The notes below the pieces were generated by a model. It saw nothing but the letters and a program-made list of their open reading frames with translations. It searched no databases and was not told where the DNA came from. Positions 29,545 through 38,725 of a DNA stretch of 64,000 nt are shown piece by piece. This stretch comes from Halomonas sp. TD01. Lineage in GTDB: Bacteria > Pseudomonadota > Gammaproteobacteria > Pseudomonadales > Halomonadaceae. Positions within the stretch are counted from its first letter, which is position 1. Each line of letters starts with the position of its first letter. The stretch is from assembly GCF_923868895.1 (NCBI RefSeq), contig NZ_OV350343.1:3410001-3474000 (forward strand). The letters run 5' to 3'. A program made the position numbers and the translations under genes.

Positions 29545-31461
29545 TTAAACGTCTAGCGATTTAGCTTGATCCGCTGCCCCAACAGAGCGCTCGCGCATCG
29601 CTGCATGCACATCTTCTAAGCTGGTTGGATCATCAATGGTTGAGGGAATCCCGAACGATTTACCGTCGGCAATATTACGCAGCAACTTGCGTAATATTTT
29701 ACCTGAGCGGGTTTTCGGAAGCCGGTTCACGACCAACACCTGCTTAAAGCAAGCGATCGGCCCAATGTGCTCGCGTACCCGACTGATCAGCTCTGCTTCC
29801 AGGGTTGCTTCATCGCCATCGAAACCATCCTTGGTGATCACCAGCCCGATGGGCAGTTGGCCTTTCAGCTCGTCGTGAATACCGATCACCGCACACTCTG
29901 CCACTGCCGGGTGCGCGCCGACGATCTCTTCCATTTCACCGGTAGAAAGACGATGCCCGGCAACGTTGATCACGTCATCGGTTCTACCCATGATGAACAA
30001 ATACCCCTCTTCATCGAAATAGCCACCATCGCCAGTAAGGTAATAGCCGGGGTAGGCCGCCATATAGGCACTATGAAAACGCTGAGGGTCACGCCAGATA
30101 CCGGTAAGACAGCCAGGCGGAAGGGGTTGCTTTATGACCACGCTGCCCTGCTGCATTGAGTCTGTTTGTTCACCGTCACGATCCAAAATTTGTACGTTAA
30201 AACCAGGCACAGGGAAGGTTGCCGAGCCGGCTTTGGTTGGTGCGGATTCAATGCCAGGCAAGTTTGCTGCAATAGGCCAGCCGGTTTCAGTTTGCCACCA
30301 ATGATCGATCACCGGCACATCCAGCAGGTCATCGAGCCAATGAAACGTCGGTGGATCTAAGCGCTCGCCCGCTACGTATAAATGCTCAAGACTGCTGATG
30401 TCGTAATTAGCCAGTAGCTTGGCGTCAGGATCTTCTTTTTTGATTGCACGGAATGCAGTCGGTGCAGTGAAAAAGCTTTTTACCTTGTACTCGTCAATCA
30501 ACCGCCAAAAGCCGCCTGCATCAGGTGTTTTAACCGGTTTTCCTTCATAGACCACTGTAGTGCACCCTCTTAGCAGCGGCGCATACACAATATAAGAGTG
30601 CCCGACTACCCATCCCACGTCCGAAGCCGTGAACATAACATCGCCAGGGTTCAGGGCATAAATTGCTTCCATGGAATAGGCTAACGCAACGGCATAGCCG
30701 CCGGTGTCTCGCATGACTCCCTTGGGCTTGCCTGTCGTGCCAGAGGTATAAAGGACATAGAGTGGGTCAGTCGCTTTCACGGGCACGCAGTCAGCAAACG
30801 GAGCATCCGCTACCAACGCCTGCCAATCATGATCTCTCTCATGAAGTTCAGCACGGTGGGCATCACGTTGAAAAACCACGCAGGCATCCGGTTTAAAACT
30901 GCTTAGCGAAATAGCTTGGTCAACAATAGGCTTGTAAGGAAGGACTTTATCTACCTCGATGCCACAGGAAGCGGCAATCACTACTTTTGGTTCAGCATCT
31001 TCAATGCGCACTGCTAGCTCGTGGGGGGCGAAGCCACCAAACACTACCGAGTGAACCGCTCCTAATCGGGCACATGCATACATCGCGATCAGTGCCTCTG
31101 GCACCATCGGCATGTAAATAACCACTCGATCACCCTTTGTTACCCCGAGGCGAGCAAGCCCTCCAGCAAACTGCGCGACGCGATCACGCAGCGCTTGATA
31201 GGTAATGGTTTGTTTTGTTTGAGTAACGGGAGAATCCCATAGGATGGCCGGCTGATCGCCCCTGCCTTGCTCTACGTGATAATCGATCGCCGCGTAGCAG
31301 ATATTCAAATCACCATCGTCGAACCAGCGAGCGTGTTGTTGATCATCATAGGTAAGAATAGTGGAGGGAAATTTGAACCAAGGTAGCCGCTTGGCCTGCT
31401 CAGCCCAGAATGTTTCGGGGGTTTCGACAGATTGCTGATACGTTTGCTGATAGAGGCTCAT
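29545..31461 (-). CDS. prpE: Propionyl-CoA synthetase
   Basis: 638 residues, matching PrpE/Acs-type acyl-CoA synthetases. N-terminal cap PETFWAEQAKRLPWFKFPS; ATP-binding loop LYVLYTSGTTGKPKGVMRDT; DHWWQTETGWPI (acyl-adenylate A5-like motif); hinge MGRTDDVINVAGHRLSTGEM; C-terminal catalytic Lys in RLPKTRSGKILRKLLRN. The segment TASDVGWVVGHSYIVYAPLL is typical of propionate-type members. It makes propionyl-CoA from propionate, CoA and ATP. It stands alone, without prpBCD nearby. Confidence 0.9.
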   Translation of the reverse strand: MSLYQQTYQQSVETPETFWAEQAKRLPWFKFPSTILTYDDQQHARWFDDGDLNICYAAIDYHVEQGRGDQPAILWDSPVTQTKQTITYQALRDRVAQFAGGLARLGVTKGDRVVIYMPMVPEALIAMYACARLGAVHSVVFGGFAPHELAVRIEDAEPKVVIAASCGIEVDKVLPYKPIVDQAISLSSFKPDACVVFQRDAHRAELHERDHDWQALVADAPFADCVPVKATDPLYVLYTSGTTGKPKGVMRDTGGYAVALAYSMEAIYALNPGDVMFTASDVGWVVGHSYIVYAPLLRGCTTVVYEGKPVKTPDAGGFWRLIDEYKVKSFFTAPTAFRAIKKEDPDAKLLANYDISSLEHLYVAGERLDPPTFHWLDDLLDVPVIDHWWQTETGWPIAANLPGIESAPTKAGSATFPVPGFNVQILDRDGEQTDSMQQGSVVIKQPLPPGCLTGIWRDPQRFHSAYMAAYPGYYLTGDGGYFDEEGYLFIMGRTDDVINVAGHRLSTGEMEEIVGAHPAVAECAVIGIHDELKGQLPIGLVITKDGFDGDEATLEAELISRVREHIGPIACFKQVLVVNRLPKTRSGKILRKLLRNIADGKSFGIPSTIDDPTSLEDVHAAMRERSVGAADQAKSLDV

Positions 31462-31747
31462 GGTGAGCTTGCCTTTATTGTGTCAATGAAAGCAGCCAAT
31501 TGTTGACACTCTATAAAGTAAAAAGCCTTCGCACCCTCATACTATGGGATAAATCGCGACTAAAGCGCTACACACCCAACAACATTGTCGACAAAATACT
31601 ACGTCACTACCATTGATAGATCGTTAAACCAGCGTTTGGACAAACACCGCTAAATTACTGATCATTTAACAACTAATCCTCGCGTCGCGACGATGCCTAA
31701 ATAACCTATAACAACACTGCCACAACCGTGTAGGCAAGGAGATCCTC

Positions 31748-32068
31748 ATGTCTGCTTCTACTAGCTCCGCTGCCCGTTTGCTCGACCATGATTGCCACGC
31801 CATTGAGGCGGGCACTAATCTGCTTAAAGCTCTGGCAAATGAAAAACGTCTCCAAATACTCTGCCTTCTGGCCGAAAAAGAGCTATCAGTCACTCAGATC
31901 AACGAGCAGTTGGCGTTAAGCCAATCAGCACTGAGTCAACACCTAGCAATTTTGCGCCGCGATCAGTTGGTTAACACCCGCCGCGAATCACAAACCATTT
32001 ACTACTCATTAAGCAGTGAAAGCGCCAAGGCGATTATTGACACCCTGGCGCATCACTACGCCGCCTAA
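31748..32068 (+). CDS. ArsR/SmtB-family transcriptional regulator
   Basis: 106 residues with AAGGAGATCC upstream of ATG. Winged-helix core: KALANEKRLQILCLLAEKEL, SVTQINEQLALSQSALSQHL, AILRRDQLVNTRRESQTIYY. The metal-binding Cys motif of arsenic sensors in the recognition helix is absent (LSQSALSQHL); a single Cys is near the N-terminus (HDCHAIEAG) and another precedes the HTH. This resembles redox or sulfur-responsive members (YgaV/BigR-like), but a second conserved Cys pair is not evident. Divergent from prpE; the target is unknown. Confidence 0.85.
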   Translation: MSASTSSAARLLDHDCHAIEAGTNLLKALANEKRLQILCLLAEKELSVTQINEQLALSQSALSQHLAILRRDQLVNTRRESQTIYYSLSSESAKAIIDTLAHHYAA

Positions 32069-32108
32069 CCACCTATTAACACAAGCGGCTATTAATATTA
32101 GCCAATGA

Positions 32109-33155
32109 CTATCGACGCTGCCAGCCAGCTGCATCGATTAAACCAAGCCCCTTAACAATGGCTTGCTCGACTCCCGCCGACACAGCCAAGCCCACTTTAC
32201 GGCTCAAGGTTTTCGGCGGCTCAAGCTTCACGCAATACACTTGAGCCTGCGCCATGCGCTCTACCAAATACGCTTCGCTGGTGCCTACACTGTCCGTCAA
32301 CTTCTGTTCTAGTGCTTCACTGCCGTACCAGATCTCTCCCGTCGCTAATGCATCAATGTCCATGTCAGGACGATGCTGAGAAACGTACTCTTTAAACAAC
32401 CGATGAGTATTTTCCAGATCATCAATGAATTTTTCACGGCCCTCTTCGGTGTTTTCCCCTAGTACGGTCAGTGTCCGCTTGTATTTACCCGCCGTCAGCA
32501 GTTCGACATCAATATCATTGCGCTTTAGCAAACGATGAATATTAGGCACCTGAGCGACAACACCAATAGAACCGATCACGGCAAACGGCGCGGCTTTAAT
32601 ATGGTTAGCCGTACACGCCATCATATATCCACCGCTGGCGGCTACTTTGTCGATACACACAGTTGTTGTTAAGCCTGCCGCTTGAAGACGGTCTAGCTGT
32701 GCTGCTGCTAAACCATAGGCATGCACGAGCCCACCCGCCGACTCTAATCGCACCACAACTTCATCCTCGGCCGCGGCAACATCAATAATGGCAGAAACTT
32801 CTTGGGCAAACTGTTCAGTTTGCGAAGCCTTGAGGTCGCCATGAAAGTCCAACACCCATACCTTCTGAGCATTTTGAGCCTTTCCTTTGCCTTGCTTAGC
32901 GGCCTTTTGCTTTGCCTTCTCTTCTTGGCGAAACGCTTTTACCAGCTTTTTCCGTGCACCTTGTTCTGTGGTAGTAACTTGCAGTCTGCGACCACGAGAG
33001 CGCCGCTGGTCATTGAGCGACTCAACGCTTAGCTTAAGGCTATTATCACCACTCTCTTTATTACGCAACACTACCGCCAGCACGATGCCTACCATCGCCA
33101 TCAATAAAGTGGCTTGAATCAAAAACGTGCCCATCTCTACAATCCATTCGCTCAT
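32109..33155 (-). CDS. sohB: Inner-membrane peptidase SohB (family S49)
   Basis: 348 residues. An N-terminal membrane anchor (about 9-29, FLIQATLLMAMVGIVLAVVL) is followed by a basic linker (KAKQKAAKQGKGKAQNAQKV) and the S49 protease domain: WVLDFHGDLKASQTEQFAQE, nucleophile Ser in DKVAASGGYMMACTA, and general base Lys in LTAGKYKRTLTVLG. It is an SppA-like Ser-Lys protease acting at the periplasmic side of the inner membrane. Its length matches E. coli SohB. Confidence 0.93.
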   Translation of the reverse strand: MSEWIVEMGTFLIQATLLMAMVGIVLAVVLRNKESGDNSLKLSVESLNDQRRSRGRRLQVTTTEQGARKKLVKAFRQEEKAKQKAAKQGKGKAQNAQKVWVLDFHGDLKASQTEQFAQEVSAIIDVAAAEDEVVVRLESAGGLVHAYGLAAAQLDRLQAAGLTTTVCIDKVAASGGYMMACTANHIKAAPFAVIGSIGVVAQVPNIHRLLKRNDIDVELLTAGKYKRTLTVLGENTEEGREKFIDDLENTHRLFKEYVSQHRPDMDIDALATGEIWYGSEALEQKLTDSVGTSEAYLVERMAQAQVYCVKLEPPKTLSRKVGLAVSAGVEQAIVKGLGLIDAAGWQRR

Positions 33156-33288
33156 ACGTTATCTCCTACTCGACAATCCAGCTTGATTAAAACACTTGTT
33201 TAAAATAACCTCGTTTACAGCGTCGTGATAAACTCACCTAACGCCTTACAACTGCTTGGTTACGACCAAATAATTTCGGGAATTTATT

Positions 33289-33600
33289 ATGTCATCGAAC
33301 ACATTAGATAAGCTTCAGTCTCGCTTTAATCCAGAAGCTGCCAAAGGAATGGATGAGGTATTTCAATTTCATTTCTCTGACGCGGGCAGCCATTACATGG
33401 TTATCCAAGATGGAACTCTGGACGCACACGAAGGCGAGCACGACGATCCTTCTGTCAGCCTAAGCATGAGTTCAGATACGCTAAAAGGCATCATGAGTGG
33501 CGATGTCAACGGCATGACTGCCTTCATGACAGGTAAACTGAAAGCTACCGGAAATGTCATGCTGGCCACAAAACTGACCAGCCTGTTTCCCAGCAAATAA
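33289..33600 (+). CDS. SCP2 sterol-binding domain protein
   Basis: 103 residues consisting of a single SCP2 domain: GMDEVFQFHFSDAGSHYMVI, then HDDPSVSLSMSSDTLKGIMS and GDVNGMTAFMTGKLKATGNV, ending ATKLTSLFPSK. These small lipid-binding domains are common in Gammaproteobacteria; a hydrophobic ligand is expected, but none is known here. Divergent from sohB and convergent with nudC. Confidence 0.88.
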   Translation: MSSNTLDKLQSRFNPEAAKGMDEVFQFHFSDAGSHYMVIQDGTLDAHEGEHDDPSVSLSMSSDTLKGIMSGDVNGMTAFMTGKLKATGNVMLATKLTSLFPSK

Positions 33601-33623
33601 CGCCCGTTCTCGCCCGCGAGCGT

Positions 33624-34403
33624 TCAACGCCAGCGGGCGAGATGTGTTTCGATAAGATCACGTGAAATTGAGTAAGGTGGCGGAAGCGAAGGTAACTGCC
33701 TTGGCGAAAACCAAGCGGCATCGCTAATCTCCACACCATCGATATGAATGCGCCGCGTCGTCGCTTCTGCAAAAAATCCAAACATTAGCGAATGTGGAAA
33801 TGGCCATGCTTGACTTTGATGATAACGAAGCTTTTCCACGTGCACGCCTACCTCTTCGTATATCTCACGATGTACCGCTTCTTCAGCAGACTCTCCAGGC
33901 TCAATGAAGCCAGCAAGCGTAGAGTAACGACCAGGTGGGAATCGTGGGCTTCGCGCTAACAGCATCGCTTCCCCGCTAGTGACCAGCGTGATAATGCAGG
34001 GTGAAATGCGCGGATAGTTACGGTGCCCGCAAGCATGACAGTGCATAGCAAACTCGGCTTCTAACTTGGTTGCCTTCTCGCCACAACGCCCACAGAAGCG
34101 ATGATTCTCTAACCAAGCACCTACCTGAAGCGCAGTCGAAAGCAAGCTGAACCACGAAGCAGGCAATTCTCCTAGCCATTGACGTCCATCAATCCAGCCC
34201 TCACCCGGCTTACTTTCCACTGAGAGCGCCACCGGCTCGTCGTGCCAATAGCACAACGGTTGCATCCGTTCGTCCCAAGGTTGCATCGGCTGTAACGGCG
34301 TTAACTCACTGCTATCAGCCAGCAGCGCGGGCGCCAAATGGCTGCGGGACACGCGAATAACTCGCCCCTCTCGAGCATGATGGGGAATTTCACGTCTAAG
34401 CAT
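33624..34403 (-). CDS. nudC: NADH pyrophosphatase (NAD-cap hydrolase)
   Basis: 259 residues from ATG 34403, where the NudC-type N-terminus begins; a longer frame only overlaps dnaQ. Zn ribbon: FCGRCGEKATK with HCHACGHRNYPR. Nudix box: GFIEPGESAEEAVHREIYEE, followed by VG. The NudC specificity motif SQPWPFPxS appears as SQAWPFPHSLM, an Ala for the usual Pro. The enzyme hydrolyses NADH and removes NAD caps from RNA. It overlaps the dnaQ 3' end by 8 bp. Confidence 0.93.
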   Translation of the reverse strand: MLRREIPHHAREGRVIRVSRSHLAPALLADSSELTPLQPMQPWDERMQPLCYWHDEPVALSVESKPGEGWIDGRQWLGELPASWFSLLSTALQVGAWLENHRFCGRCGEKATKLEAEFAMHCHACGHRNYPRISPCIITLVTSGEAMLLARSPRFPPGRYSTLAGFIEPGESAEEAVHREIYEEVGVHVEKLRYHQSQAWPFPHSLMFGFFAEATTRRIHIDGVEISDAAWFSPRQLPSLPPPYSISRDLIETHLARWR

Positions 34404-35148
34404 CGGCACTATTACCTTCAGACCAACCACCATCAAACCAACGTAACTGATGCGCCTGGCACTTAGCTTGGTGGGCGGCGCGCTCTTCATCACTAGGCTG
34501 GACTACCCTCAGCTGTCCTGGCGTTAGCGATAAACGCTGTACCGACAGTCCTTCACTGGCTTGATTATCTTGCTGTTCGCCTGACGAAGCTTCTGAATCA
34601 AGCGTCAGCGCCGTTTGCCCGCCCGTCATCGCCAAATAGACGTCGGCTAAGATCTCAGCATCAAGCAATGCGCCGTGCAGTACGCGATGACCGTTGTCAA
34701 TATCGTAGCGCTTACATAACGCATCGAGACTATTACGCTGGCCTGGGTGCATCTGACGGGCCATCACCAGCGTATCCAGAATACGGCAATGATCACTAAC
34801 AGGGCCTAATGCGGGTGACCGTCGCCGTTGGTTTAACATTGTTAGCTCATGATCAATAAACCCCACATCAAAGGGGGCGTTGTGAATCACCAGCTCGGCA
34901 CCTTCTATAAATGCCCAGAAGTCGTCCGCTATTTCGGCAAACACCGGTTCGTTAGCAACCTTTGCATCATCAATACCGTGAACCGCCACGACTTCAGCAT
35001 CAATATGCCGTTCGGGGTTGATGTATTGATGATAGGAGCGCCCTGTAAAACGCCGGTTAATCATTTCGACGGCACCAATTTCAACTAATCGGTGGCCATC
35101 TTTAGGGTCGATGCCGGTCGTTTCCGTATCCAAGATCACTTGGCGCAT
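34396..35148 (-). CDS. dnaQ: DNA polymerase III epsilon subunit (proofreading exonuclease)
   Basis: 250 residues. DEDDh motifs: [11 protein letters not shown] (residues 5-15), [11 protein letters not shown] (about 98-108) and [17 protein letters not shown] (about 158-174). The C-terminal tail (about 185-250) contains [10 protein letters not shown], a possible clamp/alpha contact region. It proofreads replication within the Pol III core. The start overlaps rnhA's 3' end by 13 bp, the usual dnaQ/rnhA neighbourhood, but here they share one strand instead of being divergent as in E. coli. Confidence 0.95.
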   Translation of the reverse strand: MRQVILDTETTGIDPKDGHRLVEIGAVEMINRRFTGRSYHQYINPERHIDAEVVAVHGIDDAKVANEPVFAEIADDFWAFIEGAELVIHNAPFDVGFIDHELTMLNQRRRSPALGPVSDHCRILDTLVMARQMHPGQRNSLDALCKRYDIDNGHRVLHGALLDAEILADVYLAMTGGQTALTLDSEASSGEQQDNQASEGLSVQRLSLTPGQLRVVQPSDEERAAHQAKCQAHQLRWFDGGWSEGNSADA

Positions 35149-35621
35149 GCTGCTCTCCTGTTATGCTCATCAATGGCTTCGTTGGCCAACGCATCGGCAC
35201 GCTCATTGCCGGGGTGCCCGCTGTGCCCTTTTACCCAATGCCACTCAACACGATGCCGCTGTGTTTCTTCGTGGAGGGTTTTCCAAAGCTCAGCGTTTTT
35301 AACTGGTTGCTTGGCCGCTGTTTTCCAGCCTCGCTTAATCCAGTTGTGAATCCACTGGGTAATTCCCTGGCGCACATACTGGGAATCGGTCCAGAGGGCC
35401 ACTTCACACGGCTTATTCAACGTCCGAAGCGCCATTATGGCCGCCATTAATTCCATGCGGTTATTGGTAGTCTCCGCCTCGTAACCTTTTAGTGTCTTCT
35501 CATGCTGCCCGCTTGACAGCACAACACCCCAGCCGCCTGGGCCTGGATTTCCTCGGCAGGCCCCATCGGTATACACCGTAACGCGAGGCAACCCATCGGT
35601 TGCTTGCTTACTCACTTTCAC
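35136..35621 (-). CDS. rnhA: Ribonuclease HI
   Basis: 161 residues. Catalytic carboxylates are visible: Asp in [20 protein letters not shown], Glu in [14 protein letters not shown], Asp in [12 protein letters not shown] and the last Asp in [16 protein letters not shown]. The handle region [20 protein letters not shown] is present. It removes RNA from RNA-DNA hybrids. It overlaps the upstream methyltransferase gene by 14 bp and dnaQ by 13 bp, so the genes form one operon. Confidence 0.97.
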   Translation of the reverse strand: MKVSKQATDGLPRVTVYTDGACRGNPGPGGWGVVLSSGQHEKTLKGYEAETTNNRMELMAAIMALRTLNKPCEVALWTDSQYVRQGITQWIHNWIKRGWKTAAKQPVKNAELWKTLHEETQRHRVEWHWVKGHSGHPGNERADALANEAIDEHNRRAACAK

Positions 35622-36405
35622 TATCCTTTTCTAGACGACGTTGACCCGAGTGGTATCGTGCAGAAACACCGCTTCGTGTGGCACCCAAAGAGGTGGGTGT
35701 AACCGGTGCTCGCAACCCAAACTTAAGACGCTCTACCGGCGCATGGCGCTGTCGCCGCTGCGCTTGAATCATGTAACTTTCACCCAACGGTAAATTATGC
35801 CTGCGCCCCAACGCCTCCCAGCGTTCTCCGCAGGTGGTGCTCATCGGCCCCCGAAAACAGCAATAGTCTACGCGTTCCACGTCAAAATCGACAAACGCCA
35901 GCCAGTCGCGCAAACGGCTCGCCGTGCGCCACTGCCCACTCCAAGGGAAATTCGCTCGCTGCTTACGCCAACGCTGGGTTAACCCGTTCAACCCCAGCGG
36001 ATTAAAACCGAATAGGACTAACACGCCATTATCTGATGTGACCCGGGCAGCCTCTTGTAAGGTGTGATGGGCATCGGGCAAATGTTCCAACCAGTGATGA
36101 ATAACCACTACCTCTAAACTTCGGTCTGGTAAAGCAAGGTGATCTGGTGGGCAAACTAACGTGGACGAGGACTCCGCTGTTGCTCTCGTCGGTGACCATC
36201 GAATGACATGGGGAATTGCCGACATCGTCATCAACGCGGGCCCCATGCTCATCTCTAAACTGTGACCACCTTTGCGCCCTTCAACCAGCGGCCCCAGACA
36301 CGCTCGCTGCGTTTCCCATAGCGAACGGCCAGCCTCTGTTTGCCAGTACGCTTGGCTTTCCGCCATCTGCTGGGCGAGCCGTGTTGCCGTTGACGAAGTT
36401 GACAT
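35608..36405 (-). CDS. yafS: Class I SAM-dependent methyltransferase, YafS-like
   Basis: 265 residues. SAM-dependent methyltransferase features: [20 protein letters not shown] (the DxxxxxHxLEH element) and [20 protein letters not shown]. The usual glycine-rich motif I is weak, as in the YafS group, which sits between gloB and rnhA in many Gammaproteobacteria, as here. The substrate is unknown. It is divergent from gloB across a 112-bp promoter region. Confidence 0.85.
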   Translation of the reverse strand: MSTSSTATRLAQQMAESQAYWQTEAGRSLWETQRACLGPLVEGRKGGHSLEMSMGPALMTMSAIPHVIRWSPTRATAESSSTLVCPPDHLALPDRSLEVVVIHHWLEHLPDAHHTLQEAARVTSDNGVLVLFGFNPLGLNGLTQRWRKQRANFPWSGQWRTASRLRDWLAFVDFDVERVDYCCFRGPMSTTCGERWEALGRRHNLPLGESYMIQAQRRQRHAPVERLKFGLRAPVTPTSLGATRSGVSARYHSGQRRLEKDSESE

Positions 36406-36517
36406 GAACAGCGCTTCCCTCCACAGTAAATGCTTTTTAACGTTTTGAACGCCAGCGTTAGCGCATATAAAAAGCGCCTAATTAAGCGTCTATTTTGAAC
36501 TTCAAAGGATCTCGCCC

Positions 36518-37285
36518 ATGATGAGCGTGACACCGATTCCCGCACTTAGCGATAATTACATTTGGCTATTAAGACAGGATACCAGTCAAAGCGTTTGCGT
36601 GGTGGATCCCGGTGAAGCAGCGCCTGTCATTGAGTTTCTTGAGCGTGAATCCTTAACGCTTGATACGATTTTAATCACTCACCACCACCATGATCATACC
36701 GGCGGACTTGCGGAGCTGGTTAAACGCTTCTCGCCCTGGGTAATTGGCCCTTCCAACCCTACCATTGAAGGCATAAATGAACAGGTAGGGCATGGCGATG
36801 AAGTGCGCATCATGGGGCGTCTTTTCGAAGTTATGGAGACGCCAGGGCACACGTTAGATCACGTGAGTTACTTCACTCCAGGAATTCCTGCACTGCTTTT
36901 CTGCGGCGACACTCTATTTTGCGCTGGATGTGGCCGCCTATTTGAGGGGTCGCCGGAACAAATGTTTACGTCTCTTAAAACATTAGCGGAACTCCCTGAG
37001 GATACGCTGGTCTTTGCTGCGCATGAATATACGCAAGCGAATCTGACATTTGCTCGTGCTGCAGACCCTGATAACGAAGACGTTAAATATGCCTTGCAGG
37101 AGTGTGAGAAGGCTCGGGCATTAGACCGGCCTACCTTACCCAGCACGATAGGACGCGAGCTGAAGATCAACCCCTACTTGCGCGTGGGCACTGATAGTGT
37201 GCGCCAAGCTGTAGGTACCCAAGGGGCCAATGATAATGATCTCGCCACGTTCTCCACTTTACGCGAGTGGAAGAACCGTTTTTAA
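36518..37285 (+). CDS. gloB: Hydroxyacylglutathione hydrolase (glyoxalase II)
   Basis: 255 residues. Two-zinc metallo-beta-lactamase motif ILITHHHHDHTGGLAELV (about 52-69), further ligands in METPGHTLDHVSYF and FCGDTLFCAGCGRLFEG, and the C-terminal HAGH domain (CEKARALDRPTLPSTIGREL). It hydrolyses S-lactoylglutathione to lactate and glutathione. AAAGGAT precedes tandem ATGs at 36518 and 36521. It lies next to mltD as in E. coli. Confidence 0.96.
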   Translation: MMSVTPIPALSDNYIWLLRQDTSQSVCVVDPGEAAPVIEFLERESLTLDTILITHHHHDHTGGLAELVKRFSPWVIGPSNPTIEGINEQVGHGDEVRIMGRLFEVMETPGHTLDHVSYFTPGIPALLFCGDTLFCAGCGRLFEGSPEQMFTSLKTLAELPEDTLVFAAHEYTQANLTFARAADPDNEDVKYALQECEKARALDRPTLPSTIGRELKINPYLRVGTDSVRQAVGTQGANDNDLATFSTLREWKNRF

Positions 37286-37314
37286 GAACGCTATCGAGTA
37301 AAAACGAACCGACT

Positions 37315-38520
37315 ATGACCTATCGAACGATTCGCCAGCGCTTACTACTAAGCGCTGGTAGCACTCTCATTGTGAGCCTATTTTTAGCCGCAGCGGCCAG
37401 CTCTCAAGCCTCTACAACCGGAGCATACCAACCTGACAGCGCCCACAGTGACGCGTCTGCTTCACCCAACTTCCGCCCCAATGCCTTTCAGCATCACTTC
37501 TGGGAAGCGCTTGAGCTGCAACCCCAAGATGCCTGGAGCACACTGCGTGACAGTTTCCAGTGGCAGGAAAAACACTTACCCGCTGATGCTCAAGCACGTG
37601 TCGATAAGTGGATAGAACACTACCGCTCCAGTCCGCAGAATATTGTTGCTATCACCGAACGAGCAACCCCCTGGCTTGCCTGGATCACCCAGCAAGTTAG
37701 TGAACGCGGCCTTCCGGGTGAAATTGCGCTGATTCCGTTTGTCGAAAGTTCTTTTGATCCAAGCGCCCGAAGCCACCGAGGAGCCGCTGGACTTTGGCAG
37801 TTCATGCCGGGAACTGGAGATGCATTAGGCCTGGTTCGAAACGGAAACTACGATGGCCGTTTAGACGTAGTAACGTCTACCGCAGCAGCGCTTGACTACC
37901 TAGAAATGCAAGCCGATGAGTGGTACGAAGGCGACCTGATGCTGTCGCTGGCCGCTTACAATGCCGGGGCTGGCACCGTTAACCGTGCGCAACGCCAAGC
38001 TCAGGGCCAAGGCCTTACAGGCGACTACTGGGAACTGTCACTGCCCCACGAAACGATGCAGTATGTTCCTAAACTTAAAGCAATTGCGACGATCATCAAC
38101 GACCCAGAGCAGTACGGCGTTGCACTTCCTGATATCCATCCTGATCCCGCTTTTGCCAAAGTTCAGTTGGCGCAGCCAGTTAGCCTGACGCAAGCCTCTC
38201 AGCTTCTCGATGTCAGCCAATCCGCGCTGGCCGAGCTAAACCCTGGCTTGCTGAATGGCAGCCTCGACCCACGCAGCGCACAGACGTTACTTGTGCCTGA
38301 AGAAGTCGACACTCAGGTGTTAGCTCAGCTTTCGCAGTCAACCAGTACCGCATTAGCGTCGACCAACACGCCAAGCGTTCACCGCGTTGAAAGAGGCGAT
38401 AACCTGTCGCTGATTGCAGCGCGTTATAATGTCAATCAGCAAGATTTAATCAGATGGAATGCTATTGAACGCCCGGAGGCACTAAAGCCAGGCCAACTGC
38501 TGTCTCTTTCTGGACAGTAA
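37315..38520 (+). CDS. mltD: Lytic murein transglycosylase D
   Basis: 401 residues from ATG 37315; the longer in-frame start at 37267 lies inside gloB. Signal segment at about 9-31 with no lipobox Cys, unlike E. coli MltD. SLT domain: LIPFVESSFDPSARSHRGAA, GLWQFMPGTGDALGL (catalytic Glu in VESSF), LMLSLAAYNAGAGTVNRA. One C-terminal LysM domain: VHRVERGDNLSLIAARYNVN. It cleaves peptidoglycan glycan strands, leaving anhydro-muropeptides. Only one clear LysM repeat is seen. Confidence 0.92.
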   Translation: MTYRTIRQRLLLSAGSTLIVSLFLAAAASSQASTTGAYQPDSAHSDASASPNFRPNAFQHHFWEALELQPQDAWSTLRDSFQWQEKHLPADAQARVDKWIEHYRSSPQNIVAITERATPWLAWITQQVSERGLPGEIALIPFVESSFDPSARSHRGAAGLWQFMPGTGDALGLVRNGNYDGRLDVVTSTAAALDYLEMQADEWYEGDLMLSLAAYNAGAGTVNRAQRQAQGQGLTGDYWELSLPHETMQYVPKLKAIATIINDPEQYGVALPDIHPDPAFAKVQLAQPVSLTQASQLLDVSQSALAELNPGLLNGSLDPRSAQTLLVPEEVDTQVLAQLSQSTSTALASTNTPSVHRVERGDNLSLIAARYNVNQQDLIRWNAIERPEALKPGQLLSLSGQ

Positions 38521-38588
38521 TATGGAGAGTTTAACCCGGCTTTGTTAACTAGGTTTAAAACGTAGTCTTTATTGGCCCTTCGCGGCTA

Positions 38589-38698
38589 TGTCTCAGTTAC
38601 TATATCGCGGTTACTGTGTCCCAGCTTGTGTCTCAGTAACCGTGACTCAACTACTGTGACCCAATTACTGAGACTCAGCAGCTGTGCCTCAGTTACTA
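38589..38698 (+). repeat. 14-bp tandem minisatellite, eight degenerate units, upstream of yejA
   Basis: Successive units such as TGTCTCAGTTACTA, TGACTCAACTACTG, TGACCCAATTACTG and TGCCTCAGTTACTA follow the consensus TGACTCAGTTACTG. One unit is 12 bp; the others are 14 bp. The array ends 27 bp before the yejA start, in its likely 5' leader or promoter. Confidence 0.85.
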
Positions 38699-38725
38699 AG
38701 CCTTCGTTGCTACAGGAAGTTACCA

